A stretch of DNA of 64,000 nt from Planktothrix agardhii NIES-204 (GCA_003609755.1 AP017991.1:1939501-2003500), one strand, 5' to 3'. Shown: positions 35,144 through 46,038, numbered from the stretch's first letter. Notes: generated from the sequence alone by a model not told the origin. A program made the numbers and translations.

Positions 35144-35443
35144 AAATCCTCTATCTTTAATCAAAATTGATCGTGTTTATTCTCGTATAACCTGAAATTA
35201 ACCAAACAATCCCCGATAAATCCGGTAAAAAAATATAAAGAATTATCAACTTCTAAACAGCTAGAAAATTTTCAACCCTTAAAATTCAATAACTGTTTAA
35301 CAATTCTTTGGCCTTTTCCGTTCCTCCTAACCCCACCCTAACCCAAACTTAATGTCGGTTTTGCCTCTCCCCCCTTGTCAAGAGTACCGTACAGTCGGAC
35401 ACTGGACTTGGGAAGACTATTGGCAGTTGAGAGGTAATTTTTT

Positions 35444-36733
35444 GTGAAACGAGTTTTAGCAATCATTCTCGGTGGCGGTGCGGGAAGCCGCCTGTATCCT
35501 TTAACCAAAATGCGGGCCAAACCTGCGGTTCCCATCGCCGGGAAATATCGGTTAATCGACATCCCCATTAGTAACTGTATTAACTCAGAAATTCTCAAAA
35601 TCTACGTTTTAACCCAGTTTAACTCAGCATCCTTAAACCGCCATATTGCTCGCGCCTACAACTTCTCTGGCTTTGATGATAGCTTTGCAGAAGTCCTAGC
35701 CGCCCAACAGACCACCCAAAACCCCAATTGGTTCCAGGGTACGGCGGATGCGGTGCGTCAGTATTTGTGGCTGCTGAAGGAATGGGACGTTGACCAATTT
35801 CTGATTTTATCCGGTGACCATCTCTATCGCATGGACTATCGGGAATTTGTCCAACGTCATTTAGACACCAAAGCGGATATTACCCTTTCGGTATTGCCCA
35901 TTGACGAAAAACGGGCTTCGGATTTTGGCTTAATGAAACTTGATGACTCTGGACGGGTGGTGAGTTTTAGCGAAAAACCCAAAGGGGACGCCCTCAAAGA
36001 AATGCAGGTGGATACCTCGACGTTAGGTTTATCTCCCGAACAGGCTAAAGAAAATCCTTATATTGCTTCTATGGGGATTTATGTCTTTAACAAAGACACC
36101 TTGATTAAGCTATTAGATGAAAATCCCCAGGAAACTGATTTCGGGAAAGAAGTAATTCCCAACGCATCGGCCAATTTAAACGTTCAAGCCTTTTTATTTA
36201 AAGACTATTGGGAAGATATTGGAACCATCGAAGCGTTTTATCATGCCAATCTGGGTTTAACACAACAACCCCACCCCAACTTCAGTTTCTACGACGAAGA
36301 ATCTCCGATTTATACCCGTTCTCGTCACTTACCCCCTACGAAAATCCTAGATTGTCGGATTACGGAGTCTATTATTGCTGAAGGTTGTATCCTGAAAGAA
36401 TGTCGGATTGATCATTCTGTTTTGGGGTTACGTTCCCGGGTGGAAGCTGGATGCGTGATTGAAGATACCCTACTCATGGGTTCCGACTTTTATCAAGCAT
36501 TCTCAGAACGTTCTTCGGGTTTACGAGAAGGTGAAGTTTCACTGGGTATTGGTTCCAATACCGTAATTCGTAAGGCTATTGTTGATAAAAATGCTCGCAT
36601 TGGTCGCAATGTCCAAATTATCAATAAAGAGGATATCCAAGAAGCGGAAAGGGAAGATTTAGGATTTTATATCCGCAGTGGTATTGTTGTGATCCTGAAA
36701 AATGCGGTAATTTCCGATTATACCGTTATTTAA
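35444..36733 (+). CDS. glgC: Glucose-1-phosphate adenylyltransferase
   Basis: The committed step of glycogen synthesis: ATP + glucose-1-phosphate gives ADP-glucose. The start is GTG at 35444 ([20 protein letters not shown]). The substrate-binding [11 protein letters not shown], the catalytic aspartate in [14 protein letters not shown] and the FSEKPKG segment are present. The C-terminal left-handed beta-helix ends in the regulatory lysine region ([18 protein letters not shown]) typical of cyanobacterial enzymes activated by 3-phosphoglycerate. At 429 residues it has the standard length. A clear terminator follows. Confidence 0.97.
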   Translation: MKRVLAIILGGGAGSRLYPLTKMRAKPAVPIAGKYRLIDIPISNCINSEILKIYVLTQFNSASLNRHIARAYNFSGFDDSFAEVLAAQQTTQNPNWFQGTADAVRQYLWLLKEWDVDQFLILSGDHLYRMDYREFVQRHLDTKADITLSVLPIDEKRASDFGLMKLDDSGRVVSFSEKPKGDALKEMQVDTSTLGLSPEQAKENPYIASMGIYVFNKDTLIKLLDENPQETDFGKEVIPNASANLNVQAFLFKDYWEDIGTIEAFYHANLGLTQQPHPNFSFYDEESPIYTRSRHLPPTKILDCRITESIIAEGCILKECRIDHSVLGLRSRVEAGCVIEDTLLMGSDFYQAFSERSSGLREGEVSLGIGSNTVIRKAIVDKNARIGRNVQIINKEDIQEAEREDLGFYIRSGIVVILKNAVISDYTVI

Positions 36734-36772
36734 TCTGGGTCTGACACCAAAACCCAATCTATTTATTTATAG

Positions 36773-36797
36773 GACTTCCTACTCCCAGGAAGTCTTT
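36773..36797 (+). terminator. Rho-independent terminator of glgC
   Basis: GACTTCCT and AGGAAGTC pair perfectly around ACTCCC and are followed directly by TTTTATTG. It lies 40 bases after the glgC stop. Confidence 0.85.
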
Positions 36798-36815
36798 TAT
36801 TGTATAGCACAGCAG

Positions 36816-36880
36816 ATTACCTATTACCTATTACCTATTACCCATTACCTATTACCCATTACCCATTCCCTGTTCCCTGC
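36816..36880. repeat. ATTACC(C/T) tandem repeat
   Basis: About eight units of the heptamer CTATTAC or CCATTAC run in tandem, ending in CCCTGTTCCCTG. It is the reverse complement of the unit at 24578 (TGGGTAA). These fill the gap between glgC and the CNNM gene. Confidence 0.8.
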
Positions 36881-36888
36881 TATATTAA

Positions 36889-38103
<1,215 letters not shown>

Positions 38104-38200
38104 GGTTATCAGCCCCCTTTACCCTAGACTAAAAAAGTTTTTTGCCAAAACCATTGACATTTTCTGGGATCGTGCTACTATATAAAATTGTTGAATAAAT

Positions 38201-38282
38201 GGGTCGATGCCCGAGCGGTTAATGGGGGCGGACTGTAAATCCGCTGGCTACGCCTACGCTGGTTCAAATCCAGCTCGGCCCA
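38201..38282 (+). tRNA. tRNA-Tyr (GUA)
   Basis: An 82-base class II tRNA with a long variable arm. The acceptor GGGTCGA pairs with TCGGCCC (one G-T pair), with A as discriminator. The anticodon loop CTGTAAA gives GTA. The T-arm has GGTTCAAATCC. CCA is partly mirrored by the following CCT only by chance. Confidence 0.96.
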
Positions 38283-38350
38283 CCTCTAAAGTTAAAAAAA
38301 TTAAAGATTAGAAGCTATAATATTTTAGTTTTTTGTTATTAATTTTTTTT

Positions 38351-38422
<72 letters not shown>

Positions 38423-38448
38423 TTATTTTTTTTGATTATAACAGAAAG

Positions 38449-38477
38449 GATCACATTCAAAAATTTTGAATGTGATC
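38449..38477. terminator. Bidirectional terminator between tRNA-Thr and argZ
   Basis: A long stem of GATCACATTCAAA with TTTGAATGTGATC, then CACTTTT. It lies 26 bases after tRNA-Thr and 25 bases before the stop of the convergent argZ gene. Confidence 0.8.
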
Positions 38478-38501
38478 ACTTTTCGTTAATTCAAAATGAA
38501 A

Positions 38502-40619
38502 TTAACTGACTTGTACGACCCCGTAACGACTGGTTAATTTATCCAATTGATTGACTAATAAACTTAGGAATAGTCCCACGTCGGTGACAACGCCAATGGA
38601 CTCCACAGAACCGCGATCGCTCAGTTTGGTCACAACGGCAGGGTTAATATCCACACAGACCATCTTAACTCCCGAAGGCGTCATATTCCCCACCCCAATC
38701 GAATGCAGCATCGAGGACAGCATCAGAATCATATCCGCGCCCTGCAAAAGTTCGGCATAATCTTCTTGGGCCTTAATTAAGTCCATTTGGGTATCCGGTA
38801 GGGGGCCATCATCCCGAATCGAACCCGCTAAGGAGAAGGGAATATTATTTTTCACACATTCGTACATTACCCCACTCTTAACCAAGCCATTTTCAACGGC
38901 AGTGGCAATACTCCCATAACGGCGAACACTGTTAATCACTTTAAGGTGATGTCGATGCCCTCCTTTAACAGCGATGCCTTGTTTCATATCGACACCAAGG
39001 GAGGTTCCCATAATCGATTGTTCCATATCGTGAACCGCGATCGCATTTCCCCCTAATAACGCCTGCACATAGCCTTCACGGATCAGATGGGATAAATGTT
39101 GCGCCCCTCCGGTATGGATCACCACCGGGCCGGCTGTGACCACCACCTTCCCGCCGCGATCACGAATTTGGCGCAGTTCCCAGGCCACCTGTTCCACAAT
39201 TAATTCCACCCGGCGTTCACTGGACACCCCAGCCGACATAAAGCTGAATTCCTGGGGTGCATTCCGGGCTTCCCTGGATTCGGTTTTGCGGATGGTGCGA
39301 AGACCAACCACATCCACAACAACCCGTTCTCCGACCTTTAAGTCCCGCAGAATTTTACATTGGGCGACTAGGCCGTTGGGGGTTTCGGAAATCGCGATCG
39401 CGCCGTCCATGCGTTGATGTTGAACCGTCAACCATTGGCCATCAACCCGAACTTCCGTGGGGTAAATGGTGGAGACGTAGAAATCATCGGGGCCAACGCC
39501 ATCTTGTTCGACGGGTTGTAAGCGGGCGTCCCGTTGGTCATCTTCTAAGGACACCACGCCAATATCAATTAATTGGCTAATAATTTCTTCCATCACCTCA
39601 TGGGAGGGGGCGGAAATTTTAATCTCGGCTTTGGAGGTGCTTTGGCGTTGTTCCCCTAAATTAAAGTTGAGGACTTTGAAACTACCCCCGCCTTCGACAA
39701 CTAAATCCAGGGCGCGGTTAATTAACCCGGCGTCTAATAGATGTCCTTCCATTAGGACGGTGTGGCTTTCGACTTTAACCACCGCATGACGATCAACAAT
39801 TACAGGTTCAGTCACCCGCAGGGTTAAACATTTGGCAGCCCCACCTGCTTTTAAAAACTCAGTTAGGGAAGTTTCTAGGACAGTAAAACCTGCTTCTTCG
39901 ATTCTAGCTTTGAGGTTTTCACTGGCTTTGTTCATAATCACCATCTGATTAATATTGACGGTGTTACAAGCAAAGTTAATGGCGTCGGGTTCCTCAACAA
40001 TAATCCGTTTTTCGGGAGGAATTCGCATTTCGATTAAGCGATTTGAATAGGAATCAAAGGCGGGAGGATAATACATTAAATACCCGCCTTTTAAGGGACA
40101 AAAACAGGTATCCAAATGATAAAAACGTTCATCCATTAACCGCAGGGATAGAACTTCAATATCGAGCCATTCGGCAATTAGGGGGTGAGAATCGAGTTCA
40201 GACCGGAACCCATATCCTGCCCATAAATAGCGCCCTTCCCGGTCAAATAATGCGTCTCCAGCGCCTTCAAAGGGGAGGTCTTTAGGGAGTTCGTGAACGG
40301 TAAATCCTTGACTTTCAAACCAGGTTTTGAAATAGGGTTCTTCTCCTTGGCGTTCTTTATGATAAAAACGACTAAGAACGACGGTTTTATCGAGAACTAA
40401 CCCAGCGTTGGCGGTAAATACCATATCCGGCCAACCTTTGGCGGGGTTTACTAGGTCAACAATGGCGTGATCTTTGATCAGATGGTACAAATTTTGCCAT
40501 TGTTCTCTAGCCTTGTCAAAGGAGGATTTGTGGATATTTCCCTCCATCCAAGGATTGATCACATAGTCCACATCATAGTGGTCTGGAGAACACATCAGAA
40601 AGCGAATTGATTCTGTCAT
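38502..40619 (-). CDS. argZ: Bifunctional arginine dihydrolase/ornithine cyclodeaminase (ArgZ/AgrE type)
   Basis: A 705-residue two-domain enzyme. The N-terminal guanidine-modifying domain (about 1-280) converts arginine to ornithine, CO2 and ammonia. The catalytic C264 is in GGAAKCLTLR, with the acidic and histidine residues in FEGAGDALF and FYHLDTCFCPL. The C-terminal part (LOR/SDH-like plus an NAD-binding domain; VVTAGPVVIHTGGAQHLSHL) is the ornithine cyclodeaminase unit that gives proline. This enzyme drains arginine released from cyanophycin and feeds the ornithine-ammonia cycle. The ATG at 40619 gives the family's MTESIRFLMCSPDHYDV start; an upstream ATG at 40688 adds 23 unrelated residues. 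Confidence 0.94.
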   Translation of the reverse strand: MTESIRFLMCSPDHYDVDYVINPWMEGNIHKSSFDKAREQWQNLYHLIKDHAIVDLVNPAKGWPDMVFTANAGLVLDKTVVLSRFYHKERQGEEPYFKTWFESQGFTVHELPKDLPFEGAGDALFDREGRYLWAGYGFRSELDSHPLIAEWLDIEVLSLRLMDERFYHLDTCFCPLKGGYLMYYPPAFDSYSNRLIEMRIPPEKRIIVEEPDAINFACNTVNINQMVIMNKASENLKARIEEAGFTVLETSLTEFLKAGGAAKCLTLRVTEPVIVDRHAVVKVESHTVLMEGHLLDAGLINRALDLVVEGGGSFKVLNFNLGEQRQSTSKAEIKISAPSHEVMEEIISQLIDIGVVSLEDDQRDARLQPVEQDGVGPDDFYVSTIYPTEVRVDGQWLTVQHQRMDGAIAISETPNGLVAQCKILRDLKVGERVVVDVVGLRTIRKTESREARNAPQEFSFMSAGVSSERRVELIVEQVAWELRQIRDRGGKVVVTAGPVVIHTGGAQHLSHLIREGYVQALLGGNAIAVHDMEQSIMGTSLGVDMKQGIAVKGGHRHHLKVINSVRRYGSIATAVENGLVKSGVMYECVKNNIPFSLAGSIRDDGPLPDTQMDLIKAQEDYAELLQGADMILMLSSMLHSIGVGNMTPSGVKMVCVDINPAVVTKLSDRGSVESIGVVTDVGLFLSLLVNQLDKLTSRYGVVQVS

Positions 40620-40936
40620 TTTAGGTACAATAGGGTAGACGCTACGGTTTTCTACTGATAGGAGATTTGAGTCACTACAAAATCCCACTTAAGCAGTTGC
40701 TGAAGGGGGAGTTAGTTCTATAAAAAGCCAACTTTTTATTATAACACTCGAATGTGGACGCCTTTCGATTCAATGTCATATTTTCATAACATTGGGTCAA
40801 GGGTGATCAAGGTATTGTTTGGTCTTCTCACTTAAAAAAGTAGCGATCGCATCAACAACTTGCTATAGTTGCAAGGCTAATTGCCAAAGTAACTGGTGTA
40901 AACAATTTTGTAGAGAGTCCTTTAGGACTCTCTAAG

Positions 40937-41228
40937 AAAGCCCTGAAGGGCTTACTACGGTTTGGAAAACCATATTATTAAGCGTCCTGATGAAGATGTG
41001 CAAGTCTTAGCCCAGGCGTTATTGGACGCTAAACAGCAAGTAGGTTTTTGTGGCGATGAATTACCCCTAGTTTGTTCAGGTTTAGATATTTTGCCCACTT
41101 TGGGTGATCTCCCTGAACTTACGGTTAACGTTGTGATGACAATGACTCAGCGACACTATTTTCCCTAAATCTACTCCTCTTAATTTAACCTTAATTTGGT
41201 AAACCCGTAGTAAGCCCTTCAGGGCTTT
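40937..41228. repeat. Inverted repeats enclosing a short open frame
   Basis: The arm AAAGCCCTGAAGGGCTTACT followed by ACGGTTT (40937-40963) recurs inverted at about 41202-41228 with one extra base. Each arm contains its own AAGCCCT/AGGGCTT hairpin. A further hairpin AGAGAGTCC/GGACTCTCT lies just left (40914-40935). The enclosed 240 bases hold the frame 40962-41168. The rest of the 340-base gap toward argZ (40620-40913) shows no gene. Confidence 0.65.
40962..41168 (+). CDS. Hypothetical frame of 68 codons inside the inverted repeats
   Basis: The frame runs from a TTG (40962) just inside the left inverted repeat to TAA at 41166. The translation has protein-like composition (IIKRPDEDVQVLAQALLDAK, QQVGFCGDELPLVCSGLDIL, PTLGDLPELTVNVVMTMTQR). 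It has no ATG and no ribosome site, so it may be the C-terminal part of a gene cut by the repeat, or the frame of a small passenger. Not a family I can name. It is read toward the membrane-protein gene, which runs the opposite way. Confidence 0.4.
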   Translation: MENHIIKRPDEDVQVLAQALLDAKQQVGFCGDELPLVCSGLDILPTLGDLPELTVNVVMTMTQRHYFP

Positions 41229-41240
41229 ATCCCTAAAAGA

Positions 41241-42242
41241 CTAATCATCGCTAGAACAACTATCTCCAGAATCACCTGAATCACCCCAGGAACAACTATC
41301 CCCAGAATCACCTGAATCACTATCACTGTAGTAACTATCGCCATAATAGTCACTATTAGAATACCTGCCCTTTATTGGGTTTGGAATACATTTTTTCGTT
41401 AATTCTTTTACTATTTGATCAGCAGCTTGTTCTTGACCAAGAGGAACAAAAATAGAGCGAGTGATCTCCCCAGTGGGTTCATCTGCAAATAAACGAGTGT
41501 TCAGAACAAAATCTTTATCTTGTTCGGATTCTTGTACTAGCAATTGATAAAATAATTCAAACTTTAAGACTCGTTTTGATAAATTGATGCCATATAAATG
41601 ATAGGGTGTTCCTTCCCAGCACCAATATTCACCATCCGCATAAAACCCATTTTCACCAATATAAACATCACAAATATTGTTGCTGCGTTTGGCTGATTGA
41701 AAAATCCCACGTATAAAACAGACTAATCCGATTCCGAAGCCAATACCAAGTTCTACTCCTAGTAAGTTAATCAGATCTTGAAGCCAATTTCCCGTCGGAT
41801 TATAATTAAATTTTCTCCCGTTTATAATTTCAATGATTAGAATAACAATTGCTATAAAGGGAGACCATAATAATAATATCCCAAGTCCTTCTAAAAAAAG
41901 ATGAGATGCAATCCATTTTCGATCTCGTTCGGTGTATTCCCAGTGATACCAATAGTTGTCAGGGTTACTAATAAAATCTCCCGCTAGTTGACGATTAATC
42001 TGATCAGTGATCTGAGCTTTCTTGAGATTAAGAATAGCCGCCCAAGCGATATAAATGACAATCATTACAATTGAGACAACAAGAAGAGCAAAGATGCCAA
42101 CAAATAATAGTGAGTCCTTTGTTATTAAGGGATAAATAAAACTCATTGAGATCAGGAATAAAGCGGTTCCTAACCCTAATATTATCCACAGGTTGGGGGA
42201 GCCGATTTGGGTTAGTTCTGCTTTGTTAGTGTAAACTTTCAT
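41241..42242 (-). CDS. Multi-pass membrane protein with Ser/Gly/Asp-rich tail, function unknown
   Basis: A 333-residue protein with about four membrane helices: two near 20-70 (LWIILGLGTALFLISMSF and LLFVGIFALLVVSIVMIVIY) and two near 115-185. Between and after them are soluble parts, including WYHWEYTERDRKWIASHLFL and a C-terminal cytoplasmic-like domain (190-290). The last 40 residues are repetitive and acidic (SDSGDSGDSCSWGDSGDSGD). It is not a family I can name. It lies 173 bases downstream of the patatin gene on the same strand and could share its transcript. Confidence 0.7.
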   Translation of the reverse strand: MKVYTNKAELTQIGSPNLWIILGLGTALFLISMSFIYPLITKDSLLFVGIFALLVVSIVMIVIYIAWAAILNLKKAQITDQINRQLAGDFISNPDNYWYHWEYTERDRKWIASHLFLEGLGILLLWSPFIAIVILIIEIINGRKFNYNPTGNWLQDLINLLGVELGIGFGIGLVCFIRGIFQSAKRSNNICDVYIGENGFYADGEYWCWEGTPYHLYGINLSKRVLKFELFYQLLVQESEQDKDFVLNTRLFADEPTGEITRSIFVPLGQEQAADQIVKELTKKCIPNPIKGRYSNSDYYGDSYYSDSDSGDSGDSCSWGDSGDSGDSCSSDD

Positions 42243-42415
42243 GATGTTTTCCTCTGGCTGAATTGACCCTAACTATCAACGAATAAAACCCTTTTAACTT
42301 ATTCCCTACTCTGGTTTATAACTCTGGCTCAGAAGTCGGATCATTAAAAGGGAATTATATTGATAGTTGAGGTGGCATAGTTGGGCTAGATTAGGATTAT
42401 TAAAAGCCCAATTTA

Positions 42416-43534
42416 TTACGTCAGTTCTTCAACGACTTTTTGCACTTTATCTCGATACTCTTTGGTTGTAATATAATCAGCAACCGATTCTTCTAAAGCT
42501 ATCATGTTTTTTTCATCTGCACTAAATGTAATTAAATCTTTCTCAACAAAAATAGGCTGAAATCTTACATAGTCAGTTTCTTGTTTCAGGAGTTGTTTGG
42601 TAATGTAATCCGTTGCATCACTGGAGCCATCTGTAAATACATCCATCAAAGGTATACTTCTGGTTAAATTAGCCCAATTAAAAGCACCCCATCCTTTGGC
42701 TTCTTGAACGCTAATTCGCTTGAATCCTGTACCTGCTCCAAAAGATACAACTAAATCGGGAAGTGTCTTAAAGTTTTTCTGAGATTCAGCAATAGCACAA
42801 AGTACAGGATTATTAGCTACGAAACCCCCATCAATAAAGGGAAGACCTTCATTGGGAATATCAAGATTGGAACTTTTATCTAAATTTTTAGCTTCTTTTG
42901 CATCTTTTTTAAGTTCATAAAAGAACTGATCATTGTTAATAATATGAGCAGGAAAAACAGTAGGAGCAGAACAAGAAGCTTTGCACACTTGCCAAATTGC
43001 TAGATTTTTATAACGGTCGTCTCGATTTTTAAACACTGTTGCTTGACGGTTATAAACATCATAACTAGGAACAATGACTAAAGGTTTTAGCTCCCCAAAC
43101 AACTGATCAGAAAACTTTTCTTTGAGTACCTCCTCCAACCCTTGATCATCATAAAAAGGCTGGCTCATAATTTTATCAATTTCTTTATTGTCTTTGTCAA
43201 AAAGATTGCAAAGATTAAATAGATTCAAATCAAAATCTTGCTCCGCAAACCTTTTAATCAGATGGATTAACCTTAATTCAACATCAGGAAAAATTCTGTC
43301 ACCGTCCCCTTTAAAAAAATTTCTAATTTCTCGTGCAGATTTTCCCTGAGCAACAGCCAGAGCAATAATACTCCCTGAAGATGTACCAGCAATAATATCA
43401 AAATACTCTCTCAATTCTTTATCGGGATTGATTGCTTTCAGCTTATCTTCAACTTCTTCTAACATTGCGGCGGTTAAAAGTCCGCGAATACCGCCACCAT
43501 CAAATGAAAGAATTCGGCGAGGTTTGTCAAACAT
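42416..43534 (-). CDS. Patatin-like phospholipase
   Basis: A 372-residue patatin-family lipid acyl hydrolase. The oxyanion loop GGGIRG is at 13-18, the nucleophile S52 in GTSSGS, and the catalytic aspartate in PFIDGGFVANNPV. This is the Ser-Asp dyad of patatins; it cleaves acyl chains from membrane phospholipids or galactolipids. No signal peptide. The RILSFDGGGIRGL opening matches a soluble bacterial subfamily that includes immune effectors (CapV-like) and signalling lipases, but no nucleotide cyclase gene is present nearby, so a defence role is only a possibility. Neighbours are a membrane protein, a secreted protein and a STAND gene. Confidence 0.88.
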   Translation of the reverse strand: MFDKPRRILSFDGGGIRGLLTAAMLEEVEDKLKAINPDKELREYFDIIAGTSSGSIIALAVAQGKSAREIRNFFKGDGDRIFPDVELRLIHLIKRFAEQDFDLNLFNLCNLFDKDNKEIDKIMSQPFYDDQGLEEVLKEKFSDQLFGELKPLVIVPSYDVYNRQATVFKNRDDRYKNLAIWQVCKASCSAPTVFPAHIINNDQFFYELKKDAKEAKNLDKSSNLDIPNEGLPFIDGGFVANNPVLCAIAESQKNFKTLPDLVVSFGAGTGFKRISVQEAKGWGAFNWANLTRSIPLMDVFTDGSSDATDYITKQLLKQETDYVRFQPIFVEKDLITFSADEKNMIALEESVADYITTKEYRDKVQKVVEELT

Positions 43535-43656
43535 TTTAGTTGCTCCTTGATATCTATTGGTTTGAGGCTATTTATGAATAATCGAAATTAGAACTGATTG
43601 AATAGCTTGGAAACACTCTGCTTACTTTTTGCCTAAAATTGACTGATTGGACTGGT

Positions 43657-44034
43657 TTATCTCTCACAAACTATAGTTTCAAACATGAAACCTCCCTCGT
43701 GCATTTTCCATCCAGTCCATAGCTCACCATCTCGGTACTCTTCAGTGTACATCCAGATATTTTCTCTTCGCTCCCAAGCTTTATCTACCCAAGACCATTT
43801 ACTAGCAGAGGTATAACCCATGCGCTTGCAAAACTTTTGAGCTACTTCTCGGGTAGCAGCTTTGCCACAAGCGTCTGGGAAACGATAAGAAGCGATGCAC
43901 CGATCTACGTGCTGACCATCGATTTTAACGTCATTTAGAAATACCCGAGTTTCAGCTAATATTCGACCAGGACTTAAAACTCCTAGTGTTAAAGCACAAG
44001 AAATAGCTAAAACTGTCCTATGGATCTCATTCAT
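43657..44034 (-). CDS. Small exported protein, function unknown
   Basis: A 125-residue protein. Residues 1-27 (MNEIHRTVLAISCALTLGVL, SPGRILA) form a signal peptide with cleavage after ILA. The mature domain has five cysteines (RCIASYRFPDACGKAATREV, KFCKRMGY..., IVCER) and many aromatic residues (WSWVDKAWERRENIWMY), as expected for a disulfide-bonded periplasmic domain. It may be a carbohydrate- or peptide-binding unit, but I do not recognise the family. It is 122 bases upstream of the patatin gene on the same strand. Confidence 0.65.
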   Translation of the reverse strand: MNEIHRTVLAISCALTLGVLSPGRILAETRVFLNDVKIDGQHVDRCIASYRFPDACGKAATREVAQKFCKRMGYTSASKWSWVDKAWERRENIWMYTEEYRDGELWTGWKMHEGGFMFETIVCER

Positions 44035-44126
44035 AATCTCATTCCTCCTTAACTCTCCTTGAGTTATTAGACTTTCTGGTTTTCTGTTCTTAGACTAACT
44101 TGATCACTTGTTGATTGACGGTAACA

Positions 44127-44198
44127 AAAGGTGATCACTTTTATGTAAAGAAACCTGAAGAAAAACGAAAAACAGTAAAAAAAGTAAGAAAAGGTGAT
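44127..44198 (+). promoter_or_regulatory. Direct repeats upstream of the second HTH-STAND gene
   Basis: AAAAGGTGAT occurs at 44127 and 44189 (62 bases apart, twice the 30-31-base spacing seen at 27398). The second copy lies 38 bases before the ATG. They are candidate operator sites; their sequence differs from that before the first STAND gene. Confidence 0.4.
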
Positions 44199-44236
44199 AA
44201 AATACAAATCAAGTGAGAGTGTGAGGGTAACAAACC

Positions 44237-46030
44237 ATGCCAGAGATGACACCTGATGAAGTTTTAGCTTTATTAACTCCTCTGTTTTCATCAAATGGGT
44301 TGAGCGATACTCAAGAACTGGTGTTGCGAGAGTCTTGGCAAGGCAAATCCTATCAACAAATTGCCCAAACCTTTGAGTATGATACAGATTATATTAAAGG
44401 GGTGGGTTCTCGGTTGTGGCGATCGCTCTCTCAAATCTTAGGAAAACCGGTTACTAAAGCTAACTTACATTCTGTCATTAACGTCTACGCCCATCAATCA
44501 CAACAGGGATCTACTCAGTCTGAGATTGTATCAAAACCATTAACGACTCATGATTGTTCTTCCTGTTTAAAGATCGTAATAGCTAAAAAATTAGCGTCAA
44601 GAAAAATCATAAATCATCCCAAATGTTATGGTTTAAAGACAGCAATTGATGTTTCCTTTTTTTATGGTAGAAACACTGAACTCTCGACGTTGAAACACTG
44701 GATTTTAGAAGAACATTGTCGCTTAATTGCAATTGTCGGGATGGCAGGAATTGGCAAAACAGCCTTATCCGTTAAACTCACTCAGGAAATTAAGCAACAG
44801 TTTGAATTCGTTTTCTATTATAATCTTAATACTGGGTTATCTTTATCTGAATTACTAACAGAAATATTTGATCATTGTTTAATTAATCCTCCCCCTTTGA
44901 AATCTTCTGATAGAATTGAAATCAAAATTTTACGCTTGATTGAATATTTACAAAATCATCACTTTTTAATTATTTTTGATGGATTTGAGGCTGTTTTTCA
45001 AGAGCAAATGTTAACGGGACACTACCGAAATGGATATGAAGACTATCGGAAACTTCTGCAACAACTGGGAGAAATTAACCATCAAAGTTGTATTTTGCTT
45101 ACCAGTCGAGAAACTCCTCAAAAAATTGCTGTTTTAGCCGGAAATCTTTTACCTGTGCGAGTCTTAAAGTTACAAGGTTTAGATTCTCAAGCAGGAGAGG
45201 AAATTTTAAAACTGAAACAGATTAAAGGAAGTTCTTTAGAGTATAAAAAACTGGTTAGAGATTATTCGGGTAATCCTCTTTTATTAAAACTGGTTGCTAC
45301 ATCAATTCAAGATTTATTTAACAATAGTATCGCAGAATTTATAAGCGAAAATCATCTAATTTTTAATGGGATAAAAGCAATATTGGATCAGCAATTCAAC
45401 CATTTATCGGAATTAGAACAAAAGATCATGTACTGGTTGACGATTGAGGGTCAATCTGTTTCTGTTAAACAACTTGTAGAAAATGTATTTCCGCCTGTTT
45501 CTGAAGCCCTATTAATGGAAAATTTAGAATCTTTGCAAAGGCGATCGCTGATTGAAAAACAAAGTTTAGGATTTACTCAAACTCATTTAATTAGAGCTTA
45601 TATAACAGAAAAAATTATTGAAGATTTTTATCAAGATTTAACTTGGGAATATGACAAAAAGACTCCTCGCTATTGTCCATTATTTTTGATATTGCAAAAT
45701 TACCCAATTTTCAAGGTAACTGCGAGCAATTCTGTTAAAAATTATCAGATTTCGGATCTTGTTAAACCTTTAATTCAAAAACTTTTAGTCCAATATAAAA
45801 GTTCAGAAGATGTTGCTGAACAGTTGAATTTGATTTTAATCAAACTTCGAGAAATTAAAATCCCATGCGGTTATGCTGTTGGGAATATAATTAATTTATT
45901 GTGTTTTATTAACACGGATTTAACGGGAGCAGATTTTTCAGGATTACCTCTATGGGAAGCGGATCTGAGATCCCTAAATTTAGAACAGATGAACCTAAAA
46001 CATTGTGATCTGAGTAAGTCAGTGTGTTGA
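44237..46030 (+). CDS. STAND NTPase with N-terminal vMAP-type HTH domain and short pentapeptide tail
   Basis: A 597-residue paralogue of the gene at 27458. The N-terminal HTH domain (1-85: GLSDTQELVLRESWQGKSYQ, QIAQTFEYDTDYIKGVGSRL) matches its relative in pattern. The NB-ARC unit has Walker A GMAGIGKT (168-175), Walker B-like FLIIFDGFE, LLTSRETP and the winged-helix GNPLLLKLVATSIQDLF. Unlike the first, it continues with a helical region and ends in three or four pentapeptide-like units (LTGADFSGLPLWEADLRSLN, LEQMNLKHCDLSKSVC), as if a longer repeat domain were cut off. It probably senses something and oligomerises; no effector domain is seen. Confidence 0.82.
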   Translation: MPEMTPDEVLALLTPLFSSNGLSDTQELVLRESWQGKSYQQIAQTFEYDTDYIKGVGSRLWRSLSQILGKPVTKANLHSVINVYAHQSQQGSTQSEIVSKPLTTHDCSSCLKIVIAKKLASRKIINHPKCYGLKTAIDVSFFYGRNTELSTLKHWILEEHCRLIAIVGMAGIGKTALSVKLTQEIKQQFEFVFYYNLNTGLSLSELLTEIFDHCLINPPPLKSSDRIEIKILRLIEYLQNHHFLIIFDGFEAVFQEQMLTGHYRNGYEDYRKLLQQLGEINHQSCILLTSRETPQKIAVLAGNLLPVRVLKLQGLDSQAGEEILKLKQIKGSSLEYKKLVRDYSGNPLLLKLVATSIQDLFNNSIAEFISENHLIFNGIKAILDQQFNHLSELEQKIMYWLTIEGQSVSVKQLVENVFPPVSEALLMENLESLQRRSLIEKQSLGFTQTHLIRAYITEKIIEDFYQDLTWEYDKKTPRYCPLFLILQNYPIFKVTASNSVKNYQISDLVKPLIQKLLVQYKSSEDVAEQLNLILIKLREIKIPCGYAVGNIINLLCFINTDLTGADFSGLPLWEADLRSLNLEQMNLKHCDLSKSVC

Positions 46031-46038
46031 GAGTTTTT

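Noticed and set aside
44067-44294. 75-codon minus-strand frame overlapping the second STAND start
   Set aside because: Aromatic-rich translation of AT-rich leader DNA; conflicts with the STAND gene and its leader repeats.
41241-46030. CBASS-type cyclic-nucleotide defence operon around the patatin gene
   Set aside because: No CD-NTase, Cap2/Cap3 or HORMA gene is found; the patatin alone is not enough.
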